Positions 11,680-24,394 of a DNA stretch of 64,000 nt are shown here, piece by piece. Below the pieces are notes generated by a model. It searched no databases. It was given only the letters and a program-made list of their open reading frames with translations, and was not told the origin of the DNA. Position numbers and translations under genes: made by a program. The stretch comes from Patiria pectinifera. Taxonomy: Eukaryota; Echinodermata; Asteroidea; Valvatida; Asterinidae. Numbering within the stretch: the stretch's first letter is position 1; every line of letters begins with the position of its first letter. Location: positions 868,001 to 932,000 of the forward strand of contig CM057150.1 of assembly GCA_029964075.1 (NCBI GenBank), written 5' to 3'.

Positions 11680-13166
11680 TATTTCTGTTCAACAGGGTGG
11701 TGTCAACCAGTTTAGTGTAATTATTTTTTTAACCTGCGCACCCCTTCTGAACCGAAATGGATGCTCCCTATTTACTGTCAAACAGTGGAGCAAGCATTAT
11801 TTGAGAGGGGTGTTTCTTTTAAAAAAATGACTGTCAGGGTTTATGTTTTTTGTAAATAATATTTTCTTGTAAAAAGAATGTTACTAAAGGCTGAGAATGA
11901 ACAAGTTTGAACTTGATTTTTTTTTGTGAAATTGGAAACTGTAAAAATGTATTGCCGAATCAGAGAGACTCTTATAAAAACTGCGATCATCCCACCAATC
12001 ACATTTGAGCTTCTTTACATTTCTTTTTCTATCTGAATATTTATGCAAGCAAACCGACTGAAAAGATCTGTGCCATTACATTTGATAGCTTATTGTTATG
12101 GTATGCCATCAAATCATCATGAATATGCAGCAGCTGATTTGCATATGCAAATCAAAATCTTCCATTCATCCATTCACTTCCAAAACAAACAAACCCTCCT
12201 GAATATGCAGCAGCTGCTTTGAATATATTATGTACACAAGTACACTCTTCCTTATGCCACCTCATTGTTTCAAACATATACAATAAACATGAATATGCAG
12301 CAGCTGTTTTGAATATGCAAATCAAAGTTTTCTAACCATCCCTCCAATAGAAGAATGCTTTTTGTGCCTTGTTGTTAATTTACATTCATTTTGCACCCTT
12401 ATTTAAAAGCACGGATTGTATTTTTGTAAATCACGCACAAAATAATGTTTGCTTTTTGTTTGCTTTTGAAAATATTCCTCTTATATATGAATCAATGGGA
12501 TTTAAATTACTTGTGCTCATGCTCATGAATGTAATTAATTTCCCTCTGTTGACCGACACACTGCCATTGTGATTTTAAAAATACTGCCATTGAATATTTA
12601 AATGTAAATTTTATTGTAATTTTTAAGCGAGGCTTCCTAAACAAAAACTTGTATAAGCGCCAGAATAAGCAAATATGCTTAACAGAAATCTGTGCTAAGC
12701 GTGATTGAGCCCAATTCATATACAAGTGGTTGAGTGAGGGATGGTCTGTGCTTACTGCTTATATTAGGTTAGCAAGTTCTGTTAGACTTCATTAAGAGGC
12801 TGATCCCATGTGGATATCAGAGAGGTATCTATTTGGTGACTAGAAAAGAGGCTAAACATTTGGCTGAAAAGTTCATTGAGTAATGTGGAAACTGGGCCCC
12901 ATTTGTAGTGATGGCAGCCACATAATGGAGAGATTATTTCCAAAATGTGATATAAGCCATTTTGTTACCTTTCTGAATCCTGCTGTCTCCTGGCTGCCCA
13001 AAAGCAATTTTGATGGCTGTTATATGCTTAAACACAACTTAAGAATACAATCAAGCGAAGAATGATTTTTAGAAACAGCTATTACACTGTTTTTTATTCC
13101 TTAAGGTTTCAGAACTGTGCAAATGTTCACCTTTATCAAATGTATAGGCCGCATTTTGGAAATAAA
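11680..13166 (+). other. Probable 3'UTR
   Basis: AT-rich sequence follows the stop codon, with no further acceptor-exon combination I can support. Candidate AATAAA signals are at 12282-12287 and 13161-13166. Which one is used cannot be told from sequence. Confidence 0.4.
12121..12325 (+). repeat. Three copies of a GAATATGCAGCAGCTG motif
   Basis: The motif starts at 12121, 12201 and 12291. Copies 1 and 3 also share the downstream ATATGCAAATCAAA. Copy 1 contains an octamer palindrome, ATTTGCATATGCAAAT. The spacing is 80-90 bp and the sequence between the motifs is not conserved. Confidence 0.6.
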
Positions 13167-16100
13167 CACTTCATATGCTTCTATAGGTGAATGTGGTGTT
13201 GTCTGCTGAAGACAGTAGCTGAGTTTATAAAGCTAGGGTTGCTTGTAGTCACAGCTTCAAGTGCTTCAAAAGCTGCACCTCAATTGCCCATCCATTTGGA
13301 AGCATCTTACAATGTAGCTATTCCCGAAGTGCAGTAAAATTTGTACTTAATCAGAGTTAAATGTCAATATTTCAGCTCATTATTTTTGGTACCTCAATGT
13401 AAATAAAATAATGGAATAATGCAAAATCATGGATTCAAAATGATAGATTTCAGCTGTATGTTGAGATGTTGAAATCTGAGTAATTTGTTAGTAACTTCCA
13501 AAATTGTGCTAGAACATGTCGCTTGTCAACATGGACATTATTGATCAAGACAAATCAGGTCTGTGGTGACCTGGAGGTCAAATGATATGCTAATTTATGT
13601 CAAAGGTCAGCCCATAAGTCCGTATTATAATATTCACTATATTTTATGTATATATATGAAGGCAATACAATGTACAGATTGTAATTATTATTACGTATTC
13701 ATACATTTTACCCGACGGCTTTTATGTAAAAACAAAACAAAAATCCAAAATACTGTGCCGTTGTTTTCTACTATTTATTTCTGACCACTTTTATGCAGTG
13801 GATGTACAAACAAAAATGCTTGGTGGATACCATCATTGAAAAATGTCAGTCGGTAAAAATATGTCGACCGTTTTTTCATCTTAATTTTGTGTGTAGACAT
13901 TGTTATGTGATCTTGTCTTTGTATGCGTACTTCTTGACAAATAATGCTTAAATCTGAAATACTTCTATATATGTATGTGTAAACTTAATGATGAGGATAT
14001 CAGTGGGTTCATGTTAGTCCATGTATCATGTTGGTGTTGGTTGCTATGGTACACAATCGTTACCATGAAAACAAGATGCAGTGTGAATTAATTGCACTGC
14101 ATTCAGATTGTCATTTAACATTGGTGTTTCTTTCTCAGTCTCCAAAAACTTTCTTTTTTAGTTTTTGTTTTCTTTTAGCACTATTTTCTTACAAATGCAC
14201 AGTATTACAGTTCAACAAATTTTTTAAAAGTTTCCTATTTTCTTAAAACTTTGTCTTTGCAATCATTGGTTTTTGTTGAAGAAAAAAAGAAAGAAAAAGG
14301 ATGACAAATTCCCAAAACACTGACAAATATCAGCTCTTGACGTGTAACAGGTGCCATTCCGAGATGACACCAAGTGCAATCAGTTTGACACACATTTTAA
14401 CAAAAGCTTAACATATACATGTACGCAGCTATTTGCTTCCATTGATGTTTGAGCATTTTGGCCTGTTATCCTTGAACAACTAACATGAATTCACTGATTC
14501 CCTTTGCTTTCTGTGCAAGGAAAGATCGCTCTTTATGTGCTGCTGCAGCTAGTGTAATGTACTGTAACATGTATGACTATAGTGATGTGCATAGTAAGAA
14601 TGTGTGGTGAATAATCTGTCAAAGTTATGAAGTCATTTTTGCTGGGCATGCTTTGCTATCATGTTCGCACCCATCTGGCCAAATTATCCAATGTGTACAC
14701 TCTCCAAGATAGCTTGAATACCATATCATTAGAAGCCCTTTAGCATCTCTCCCTGCCGGTATACTTCAAGGCTTATTTCATAGGAGTATGGAGTACAGGC
14801 TATGTTACACATTGCCTTTGGTTAATAGACACCTGGGTGCACCAGATAGCAAATGAATGCTCATTCAAAGTTACATCATGCTTAATGGGTATTTTCCTGA
14901 CCACTTGAGGGCGCTGTTTCCAATTTAAATATCAGAGTATACACCTAAAATAAACTCACACTTGGGGCAGTTTTGCTGAAATGTATATTTTAACTATCAA
15001 ATCTTTTATTGAAGTATTAGTTCTAGAGATGTACAATTTCTTTGGTAAAGGAGTTTGTCCTCAATGTCCATGTCTGTGTTAAAGCGCCCTCAGTCGATCA
15101 CGTAATGCCTATTGCAACTTCGTGGAATAAGTTTAGTAAGCATCCAGCAATCAGTATTCACTATAAAGTAGATGCCTCCTTGAACCGTTAGGTGCTTAGC
15201 CTAGATAACTATGCTTAGCACTAAATGTCTAACTTGCCGTTGTGTCACTAAGGCCGAATTATTATGGAGCTGCAGAGCCTGTCTCAAATGGTATCCGTAA
15301 CGAGTTCCTGACAAGTTGTGGGCATTGAATTGGTATGAGTTGCAGGATTCAGAACAATTGTCCTTGCAATCTTCCCACAATGATGTTATCAGTAATGAGT
15401 ATTGGTGAGTCAAGCAGTTACTCATCATAAACATTTCCCGGGACATGTCTGGGACAAAAGCAGAGCTTCTTCCGGACTAAGTGAATGATTCTACTCGCAA
15501 CTTGGCCAGAACTCATGCTGGATATGAATTGAGACAATAGAGGAACACACTGCTTGGCAAAGGCTGAGCAGAATACCAGTCAGTAGCAAATAACAAAGCT
15601 ACAGATGGCATTTTAGCTGGTAACCAATGTTTCTTCTTACGAGTAGCGCCATGAAACCAGCCTGGATAGATCTCAGCGTAGGCTTTGGGACTAAGATTAA
15701 TTGCATTGGAAGACGAATTAGGCTGATCAGAGGCATTGTAGAAAAATGCATTATAAAAGGTACTCGGAGGAAGTTGTATTGTTCTTGGGGGAATTTCTAA
15801 ACCTTTTGTTTTTCTTCGGCTTAGTCAGAATTTACACCCCTTACGTGGGAAATTCTGGCCCAGTATTCACTCTAGGTCCATGCTGTGCTTTACAAAGGAA
15901 GCCGACATTTGGAGTATTTCTATTCAATTGGGATATTTAAAAATAATTCTAAATAATCGTACCAGGGATGAAGCCAGCGATGAAGCGAAGCTGTCTAAAA
16001 CTTCCTCTGATAATTCATCCCGAAGTGGGTCAGACCTGGGATATCAAAATGCTTTTGTTAATGACATTGAAAAAAAATTCAATTTTGCCAAACCTTTGTT

Positions 16101-16849
16101 TGGTTTCTCCTGTACTAGGGATGCAAGTCCTGCAGTTGCCTGATTTTAGGTCATTTTTTCAAATTGTAACATCTTGACACCATACACGTATGTACATTTT
16201 TCTTTACACTTCAAATTTCAGGCAAAAATGTCAGATTCCACTTACATCCCTGTGTGGAATTCCCCAAAATCTTTGAAACCATGAACTAAAACTTCTCCAT
16301 CATCAGTCTCAGTCTGCCCAATTTAGTACCCAATAGCTGCTTATGACAAAAACTGTACTTACTGACTTAAATCTTTATCCTGTTATTTTTTAATTGTCAT
16401 GACAAACCATTGAAATGATATTTGAAGAGTATAGTATTTGTAAATGAGTATATTGCGGAGACTTATTGGATATAAAAAATGGTATGCTCCATTGATGTTG
16501 AAAAATTACATGTGATGTGTATGCATTCTTTGTGTGTTGTGTTTATTGCTGCCTAGTTTAGCACAACTGTCTGTTTTTGTTTCTCATTTTAACTGATTTT
16601 TTTTCAAAAGGTTTAATCTAATACTGATAACAAGCAATTTGTAACATTGGTTTTAGGGAATCTAAATGTGGCCCCACAAGGCAAAAGGTCAAACACCAAA
16701 GCCTTAATTTCTTTTGTTTTTCAACATTTATAGCAGTTAGAAACCAAAACAATCAAATAGATAATTCAAATGAACAAATCAAATAACTAAAAACAAGAAC
16801 AAGCTTTTGCAGAAACCATCACTGGTGTTTTATTGTCATCTGAGACTGG
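13167..16849. other. Intergenic DNA with one weak exon candidate
   Basis: No confident gene. Around 15970-16060 (+) a hydrophilic Ser/Asp/Glu-rich frame starts just after a possible acceptor (GTACCAG). It looks more protein-like than its surroundings, but there is no clear donor or partner exon. The 81-codon minus frame at 15201-15446 is unrecognised. Confidence 0.3.
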
Positions 16850-19350
16850 CCTCTCACCTTTAAAATGTTTCTGCAAAGTTTGGCGAAAAGTCATTTTTGG
16901 GCCAAATTTCATGAAAAAAGGAAGGCTTACCCCTTGTGTTTTTTTCAATTTGGGCCAAAAAATGAAATTGCTTGAAATTTGCTTTTAAAAAGGTTATTTG
17001 GACAAAAGTTTGCTGTAAAAACAATATAAAAAAAAAAATTCTCCAAAAATTGACGTTTTTGACCAAAGACTTTAAAATATTGGGTGTTTGCATGCTGATT
17101 GATGCTCATCTTACCTTTAAAATTATTTCTGCATGATTTGAAGAAAAGTCATTTTTGGGCCAAATTTCATGAAAAAAAGTAAGGCTAACCCCTTGTGTTT
17201 TTTTCAATTTTTACCAAAAAGTGAAATTGCTTGAAAATTGCTGGATAGATGGCTAAAGGACCCTAGAACACATTCCAATTTGATTTCTGGACAGATCGGC
17301 TTTTAAAAAGGATATTTGGACAAAAGTCTGCCGTAAAAACAATACAAAATATTATTTTTTTTCTCCAAAAATTGATGATTTTGACCAAAGTCTTTAAAAC
17401 ATTGGGTGTTTGAATGCTGATTGATGCTCCTGTCACCTTCAAAAATGTTTTTACAAAGTTTGGAGAAACGTCATTTTTTTGCCAAATTTCTTTAAAAAGA
17501 AGTAAGGCTAACACCTTGTGTTTTTTTTCAATTTTGGCCAAAAAATGAAATTGCTTGAAATTTGCTGGATAGATGGCTAAAGGACCGTAGAACACATTCC
17601 AATTTGATTTCTGGACAGATCGGCTTTAAAAAAACAGGATATTCCTACAAAAGTTTGCGGTAAAAACAATTCAAAATAATATTTTTTTTTCAAATATTGA
17701 TGATTTTGGCCAAAATCTTTAAAATATTGGGTGTTTGAATGCTGATTGATGCTCCTCTTACCTAAAAAAGTATTTCTGCAAAGTTTGGCAAAAAGTCATT
17801 TTTGGGCCAAATTTCATGAAAAAAAGTAAGGCTTACCCCTTGTGTTTTTTTCAATTTTGGCCAAAAAATGAAATTGCTTTAAATTTGCTGGATAGATGGC
17901 TAAAGGACCCTAGAACACATTCCAATTCGATTTCTGGACAGATCAGCTTTTAAAAAGGATATTTGGACAAAAGTTTGCTGTAAAAACAATATATAATATA
18001 TGTTTTGACTCAAAAAATTGACGATTTTGGCCAAAATCCTTAAAATATTGGGTGTTTGCATGCTGATTGATGCTCCTCTCACCTTTAAAATTATTCCTGC
18101 ATGGTTTGAAGCAAAGTCATTTTTTGGCCAAATTTCGTAAAAAAAGCAAGGCTAACCCCTTGTGTTTTCTTTAATTTTGGCCAAATAATGAAATTGCTTG
18201 AAATTTGCTGGGTAGATGGCTAAAGGACCCTAGAACACATTCGAATTTGATTTCTGGACAGATCGGCTTTTAAAAAGGATATTTGGACAAAAGTTTGCTG
18301 TAAAAACAATGTAAAATATGATTTTTTTTTCTCCAAAAATTGAAGATTTGGCCAAAGTCTTTAAAATATTGGGTGTTTGAATGCTGATTGATGCTCCTCT
18401 TACCTTAAAAAGTATTTCTGCAAAGTTTGGTGAAAAGTCATTTTTGGGCCAAATTTCATGAAAAAAGTAAGGGTTACCCCTTGTGTTTTTTTTTTCAATT
18501 TTGGCCAAAAAATAAAATTGCTTGAAATTTGCTGGAGAGATGGCTTAAGGACCATAGAACATATTCGAATTTGATTTCTGGACAGATCGGCTTTTAAAAA
18601 GGATATTTTGACAAAAGTTTGCTGTAAAAACAATATAAAATATTATTTTTTTCTCCAAAAATTGAAGATTTGGCCAAAATATTTAAAATACTGGGTGTTT
18701 GAATGCCGATTGATGCTCCTCTTACCTTAAAAAGTATTTCTGCAAAGATTGGCGAAAAGTCATTTTTGGGCCAAATTTCATGGGAAAAAGTAAGGCTAAC
18801 CCCTTGTATTTTCTTCTATTTTGGCCAAATAATATAATTGCTTGAAATTTGCTGGATAGCAAACACATTCCAATTTGATTTCCGGATAGATCAGCTTTTA
18901 AAAAGGATATTTGGACAAAAGTTTGCTGTAACAACAGCATAAAACAACATAAAATATAAGTTTTGACTCCAAAAATTGACGATTTTGGCCAAAATCCTTA
19001 AAACATTGGGTGTTTGCATGCTGATTGATGCTCCTCTCACCTTAAAGTTATTCCTGCATGGTTTGAAGAAAAGTCTTTTCTTGGCCAAATTTCGTAAAAA
19101 AATAAGTAAGGCTAACCCCTTGTGTTTTTTTTCAATTTTGGCCAAATAATGAAATTGCTTGACATTTGCTGGAAAGATGCCTACAGGACCCTTAGAAGAA
19201 CACATTCTAATTTGATTTCCGGACAGATCAGCTTTTAAAAAGGATATTTTGACAAAAGTTTGCGGTAAGAACTATATAAAATGATATTTTTTTCTCCAAA
19301 AATTGATTTTTGGCCAAAATCTTTAAAATATTGGATGTTTGAATGCTGAC
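16850..19350. repeat. Satellite of about eight 322-bp units
   Basis: The anchor phrase CTGATTGATGCTC or a close variant occurs at 17095, 17417, 17742, 18063, 18384, 18706, 19021 and 19346, giving spacings of 322, 325, 321, 321, 322, 315 and 325 bp. Each unit also contains GGGCCAAATTTCATG, CTTGTGTTTTTTTC and TTTCTGGACAGATCGGC phrases. Minus-strand frames of 60-110 codons repeat similar peptides in every unit, but all are interrupted, so I regard them as by-products of the repeat. Confidence 0.9.
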
Positions 19351-20584
19351 TGATAAGAAAACATCTAAAGAATTTCCAAACAACTCTGGGATTTCTTTAT
19401 TATTGATTTCTTTATTTTTTAATCACATACAGATTTGTTAACACGATTATTCATTAAAAAAGCTATGCGCATAGATATTGCCTGCAATGCATACAAAACT
19501 ATAGCTGCTTATTGAGCAGGTTAAGCTACATGTCCATCGAGTGGGCTCAACTTACATGTGTACATAATATTAAAACTCCTGAATCTGCCAAAATCCACAT
19601 TTGAAGTAAGATATGCAACTGCCCCCCCCCCCCCATTGCATTGGTCATTGGGTCCTTTTGAGATAGGGGGGCATGTTAGGTAACAATAGTCTAGAGTTTG
19701 TGTAGGGTATAGGGACATTGGAGGGGTACCCCTACATGTCTCAAATCGTACACGGTATAATACTCCAACACACTAGGTTTTTTTTATGATTTTGAGTCCA
19801 GACACCATGATTCTAAAACGATCACAGTACTTGTACAAAGATTCAGGCATGCAAACAGGAATTTAGCACACACAAAAAAAACGTGGCAATTCCAAACCAC
19901 ACAAGACTTTGTACAGTATTTTTCAATTTGTAAGGCATTCGTGAGTAAAAAAAACCCCAGGAAATCAGCGGATCCGAGGAAAAGTTGCATGCCTAGCCTG
20001 AAGATTGTGTTCCTGAATTCAATGTGCATTGTTGGATGTTGGCAGATTCCTGAAGGTGATTGGCATACAGCCTCAGGTGGTAGTAAGAGTTAATAATACA
20101 CATCTAATAAATAATCCCCTCTAAAAGTACAATAAATTTCCTCACTAATTTAAGCAAAAAAATATAAACAAAATCTTGACCTTTTCTGATTTTGAAGCAC
20201 CAAACAAGAATGAGAATACACAAATGTAATTGTAATTTTACAATGTTTTCCAATAAAAGGAACTAAAAGACTTGATTTTGCAAACAAACCAAATTGAGTT
20301 GAAGGCCAGTACTATTGACTGTTCCCTGTCACACATCTCATGTCTTATTAGTGTACCATCATTTCAAATTCACTTTATCTCTCTCAGTGCAATTTTGCAC
20401 TTGCCATTTTTACAGCAATACCCTGAATACATCCCTTCAATATCTCTTCTTGAAAATTAAAGTGACTCCCAATCCCCAAACTGGGCTCAATTTCACAACT
20501 CTGCCAACCACAGAATTCCACGTTTACGATCACCATTCTGTCATGTCTGTGATAACAGCGCTAGCAAAAAAAAAAAAATCTGTG
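19351..20584. other. Non-coding DNA
   Basis: AT-rich, with a C14 run near 19621. No supported gene. Confidence 0.4.
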
Positions 20585-20722
20585 CTAAAGCTGTAAGCAT
20601 AGAATCCTTAGTAAAAGGATGTGCACATCCGCAGAAGCCAAAGTTTCTCGCTAGTTATTATACTAACCGTAAACCCGGTAAGCAGCTCTATGAAATTGGG
20701 CCCTGGTCTTAAGTACAGGGAT
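20585..20722 (-). repeat. Dispersed repeat with GGGCCCAATTTCATAGA end
   Basis: About 135 bp matches 34605-34728 in reverse orientation. Shared phrases include CTTAAGACCAGGGCCCAAT, GCGAGAAACTTTGGCTTCTG and GTGCTTACAGC. A weaker match to the same end is seen near 12690-12720. The element is too short to code. It is probably a SINE or MITE family. Confidence 0.55.
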
Positions 20723-22390
20723 GTACCTGGTTTGGGAAATTTTGTACAACTGATTGCACCTTTCACAAACACATGTACATTTACATGTCGTCGGGTGCAC
20801 TACGAGGTGACAGATCATCTATGGACTTCGCAATGCGAACGACAATGTAGTGCCTGAAACTGAGCAAAAGTATAATTTTGTGCGAAGAAAAGTTTGACAG
20901 TTAAATGGAGTTATAGAATAAGCTTGATGTGTCCTCTAATGACATCCACTGGGTTTGCTATGGTCAGATACATGTTTGGAAGAAAAACATTTCAGCGGCT
21001 CATTTCAATGGCATTTAAAAATCTAACTAAATTGAGACCTGCATTGTCCATTTATAAAAAAAAGAACACAAAACGCAGGTTACACTGTAGTTGCATTTTT
21101 AGAATTAAATTTAAAAAAATACCTCTCTTTTCCTGCTATTTCCCGACACACAAACAATTGTCAGAAGCTGTTCTCTTGATCACATCACTACTGTGCTCAT
21201 GAATATGCAAAACACATGCAACATTTGCATAAAAAATTGCCCAGAATGAACATACCAGAACTCCAACGTTTGTTAGTCAAATGTTACAAATGATGACAGT
21301 ATGGCGACATGTACTACTGCAGTTACAAAAGTACACGTACCGTATACTGTTCATGACTAGATTTTTTTTTTAGTTCACTTTATGTACAGTAAATACATAA
21401 ATTCTGCTTATTTTAAAGATTAGTATCAACTTTCAAAAACTAATTTCCTTTTTTCTTCAAAGAATACAAAATGCGAGCAAGCAATACAAAATTCTCTAGT
21501 ACATTTTGCTTTCTCTACTTTTACAACATATTTCAGAATGCATCTATCACTGTAGTTTGGAATGCCACTTTGTTGAATGTTAACATTTGAATTATCAAGA
21601 ATTTGGAAGGAATATCGTTATGGTGTAATCTGCGTAAACTTAGATTATTTTAAACATGATTAGTTTCCCTTAAGAATAAAATAACAAATACATGAAACAC
21701 ACTTGTAAATATGGTTATCTGAACACAAAGGGATGAATAAAATCTTTGGTAGACTCAGGTTAATAAAAATCTGAAAGCAGCTAAATATATACACAATAAA
21801 ACTTTCTAGGCTTGGATGTCATAGTACTATGAGTAAAAATTCAAACTTGAAAACGTACATGTATATAGGATTACACTTCTTCATGACTATGGTATTTGTG
21901 CCAAAAATGTGATAATATTAAACATAACTATAGAACACAAGTGGAAAAAATGAACTTGAAAACACAAAAGGGAAATGCCCTAAAAACCCAAATATTTTTT
22001 TTTTCTTAAAAATCCTCGAAATGAATCCAAAATGTTCAAGGAAAAAACTCCCTGCAATTCCAAAAGTACAAAATTTGTAAAACTGTTTTTCACAAAATCC
22101 TCAAAAAAATTATGAAGACAATCATTTTTTGGCACCTGGATATATAATATTTCAAACCTACTGAACTTGTTCACGAACATGTTATTGACCTTGATTTCCA
22201 TGGGGTGTTACAAGATCTGGTTGAACTTCTCGGTGCAAATTTACATTTCAAAGCGAGTTTACTTTGGCCGTTATTATGTCCTTCATCAACCAAGATTTTT
22301 TCAATAAAGCAAAGAGACATTTAGTTAAGCATTTGCTTTGTACTCTGTGATGCAACACTCCACTTTGCATTTCAGTCTCACACTCCATTC
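20723..22390. other. Non-coding DNA
   Basis: No supported gene or complete transposon. AT-rich frames on both strands carry no recognisable motif. Confidence 0.4.
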
Positions 22391-22895
22391 AAGGGAATGT
22401 ACCTCATTGGCTTTTGCTGTCATTTTCAGAAAGGAACTATATGTGGGGCTAGTATAATAGATCAAATATTGTTACACTGACATGTTTGAAATTTTGTGTT
22501 TGAAAATACTGGAAAAACCAAGAAAACCAAAAATCTTCAAGTAGTCTGGTTCCCTGACTCCACTAAAGATAAACTGGATCAGTTTATAGATGCCGGAAAA
22601 TTGTAAAAGTATGGGAACCAGTCTAGCTGGTCTGCACCCGTTCGTGACGTGTAACCCATAGCAAACAAAATTTGGAGCAGTAGTTGAAAAATAGTAAGGT
22701 TTTTCCAACGGTGGTCGGCCGATCACCGTTGGAAATTTATACAAAATACCACTTTTCTTGAAATGACTTCACACCAGGTGCCATAATTTTACAAGATGCT
22801 TCAGACTGTCATTTACCAACATCCTAGTAAGGTATTTCATAAAAATGTGGTAGTTTTGTTTTTCAATGTTTGCAAATGTTGTATAATTATTCCCT
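22391..22895 (-). mobile_element. TTAA-flanked element, copy B (piggyBac-like MITE)
   Basis: This is the reverse-oriented partner of 4161-4699, with high similarity across its length and a few short indels. TTAA is intact on the right (22896-22899). On the left the site is altered to TTCAA. It has no coding capacity. Confidence 0.65.
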
Positions 22896-22899
22896 TTAA

Positions 22900-23514
22900 C
22901 AGCCGGCAGTGTGGGTCTACATATGGGCTCCGTGCACAAGTAAGAAAGGGAGAGATGAGGGAGACCATTGAGAGACACAGCAATGCCTGACGCTCACGCA
23001 CATGCAGAAGAAAACTAGTCATGCGAACTTTGTGCTATACACGGCGCTACCAGTACTTTCACGCGGTGTGTCCCATCCATGGGAGTCTTGAAAGTGGTAA
23101 ATACGTGCCCTCTCTTGTTCCCACACGGAGCCCATACAACCCTCCCTTGAGTTTCCCTTCCCTTTCCAACTTGGATTTGTTCCCCTTGCCCCATCCGGGG
23201 CTCAGAAACTCAACAGAGTTTGCAAGCTCTACATGTTGGCTTGTTTCACACACCTACCAACTCCATGCACAAATATCCTCATCATTAATAATGGCAAAGA
23301 TTGAGATTTGACAACCAGTTGGATGTCATTGCTGCTATGTACTGGATTCCCATGCATTGAGTGCTACTCAGTGTAAATAATTCTAATTTTATCTTGTACA
23401 TGTAAAAACCACAAAGGATGATACAGAATACACTTTCTATTGGGAGCTGTTGTCATCCTTTTGTTACCAATCATTTTGCATGTCCCATCCTGAGTGCATT
23501 ATACAAAATGTAGA
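22900..23514. other. Non-coding DNA
   Basis: No supported gene. A 96-codon frame at 23021-23311 is Pro/Ser-rich, is mirrored by a minus-strand frame, and has no splice context. Confidence 0.35.
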
Positions 23515-23780
23515 ACGCCATGGTCCAGTGGTTACGGTGTTTGACGCGTGTACGAAGGTGCATGGGTTCGAACCCTGCCAGGAACATGGTGTTTGTGCCC
23601 TTGGGCAAGACACTTAGCTACAATTGCCTCTCTCCACCCAGGAGTATGAATGGGTACCAGTGAGGGTAGAGGACCGAATGTGCACTGATATCGGCTGCCA
23701 CATAGTCTCATTGCCTGATGAACAGGGGAATAATTGTTGCTTTGAGATTGTTGATACGATGGAAAGCGCTACATAAACAT
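23515..23780 (+). repeat. tRNA-derived SINE
   Basis: An A-box-like TGGTCCAGTGGTTACGG (23521-23537) and a B-box GGTTCGAACC (23565-23574) form an RNA polymerase III promoter. They are followed by the phrase CCTTGGGCAAGACACTTAGC, typical of SINE families widespread in marine invertebrates. The tail ends near GGAAAGCGCTACATAAA and an AT-rich stretch. Confidence 0.75.
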
Positions 23781-24296
23781 TACAATTGTTTTAATTTGTT
23801 AAAATCAGAGGTAAGCATTTTGGGTCCAATTGATCAAGGACTCTTTCAATAGTTTGAAGCTTTAATGCGTGGCATACTCACAAGAGCTTGAGTTTATGGG
23901 ACATGCAGCTTGTGCACCATGGTTTCCCGTGTGTATGGCATAAAAGCAATGTTTGATGTGACCATGGACAAGCCTTTAGGATGTCTTGACATGGGTAGCA
24001 GGCACACAGCTTTGTTTGCTTCAAGTGTCTGTCAAATCTCTCTCTTTCACTACATGGCAATATCATCACAACATGGCAATATCATCATTTTCCAAGCTAT
24101 CGTTTTCATTCAGCCGTCTTAGTAATTATTAAAAAATATATGCACGTATTAGAGTCTTTACATATAAAAGTGTAGTGCAATAATGAATATATAAGGCATC
24201 TATGTGTATAAATATTGCTTAGTAGGTTAGAGTACTTTTGCATCAATTGGTTAATTTCACCCCCACACATTCCGTTACCTCGACGACCCTGCTTCC

Positions 24297-24394
24297 TCAG
24301 AACTTCATCAGAACTGTTGCCATGGAGATGGCAGCCATAATGGTTGCCATGGCAGCCATGACATTTGAGGCCTTGCTTCTTGACGCACCAGTTT
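24297..24394 (-). CDS. Ig-protein exon 6: GPI-anchor signal and stop
   Basis: The acceptor TTTTTTCCATAG opens a 98-nt exon encoding ETGASRSKASN, then 21 hydrophobic residues (Met/Ala/Ile/Val-rich) up to KF and a TGA stop. Small residues before a hydrophobic C-terminal tail with no cytoplasmic extension are the hallmark of a GPI signal. The probable attachment site is one of Ser326-Asn332. Confidence 0.7.

Noticed and set aside
16850..19350. CRISPR-like or multi-domain repeat gene
   Set aside because: Units are contiguous 322-bp repeats without unique spacers, and every frame is broken. It is an animal satellite.
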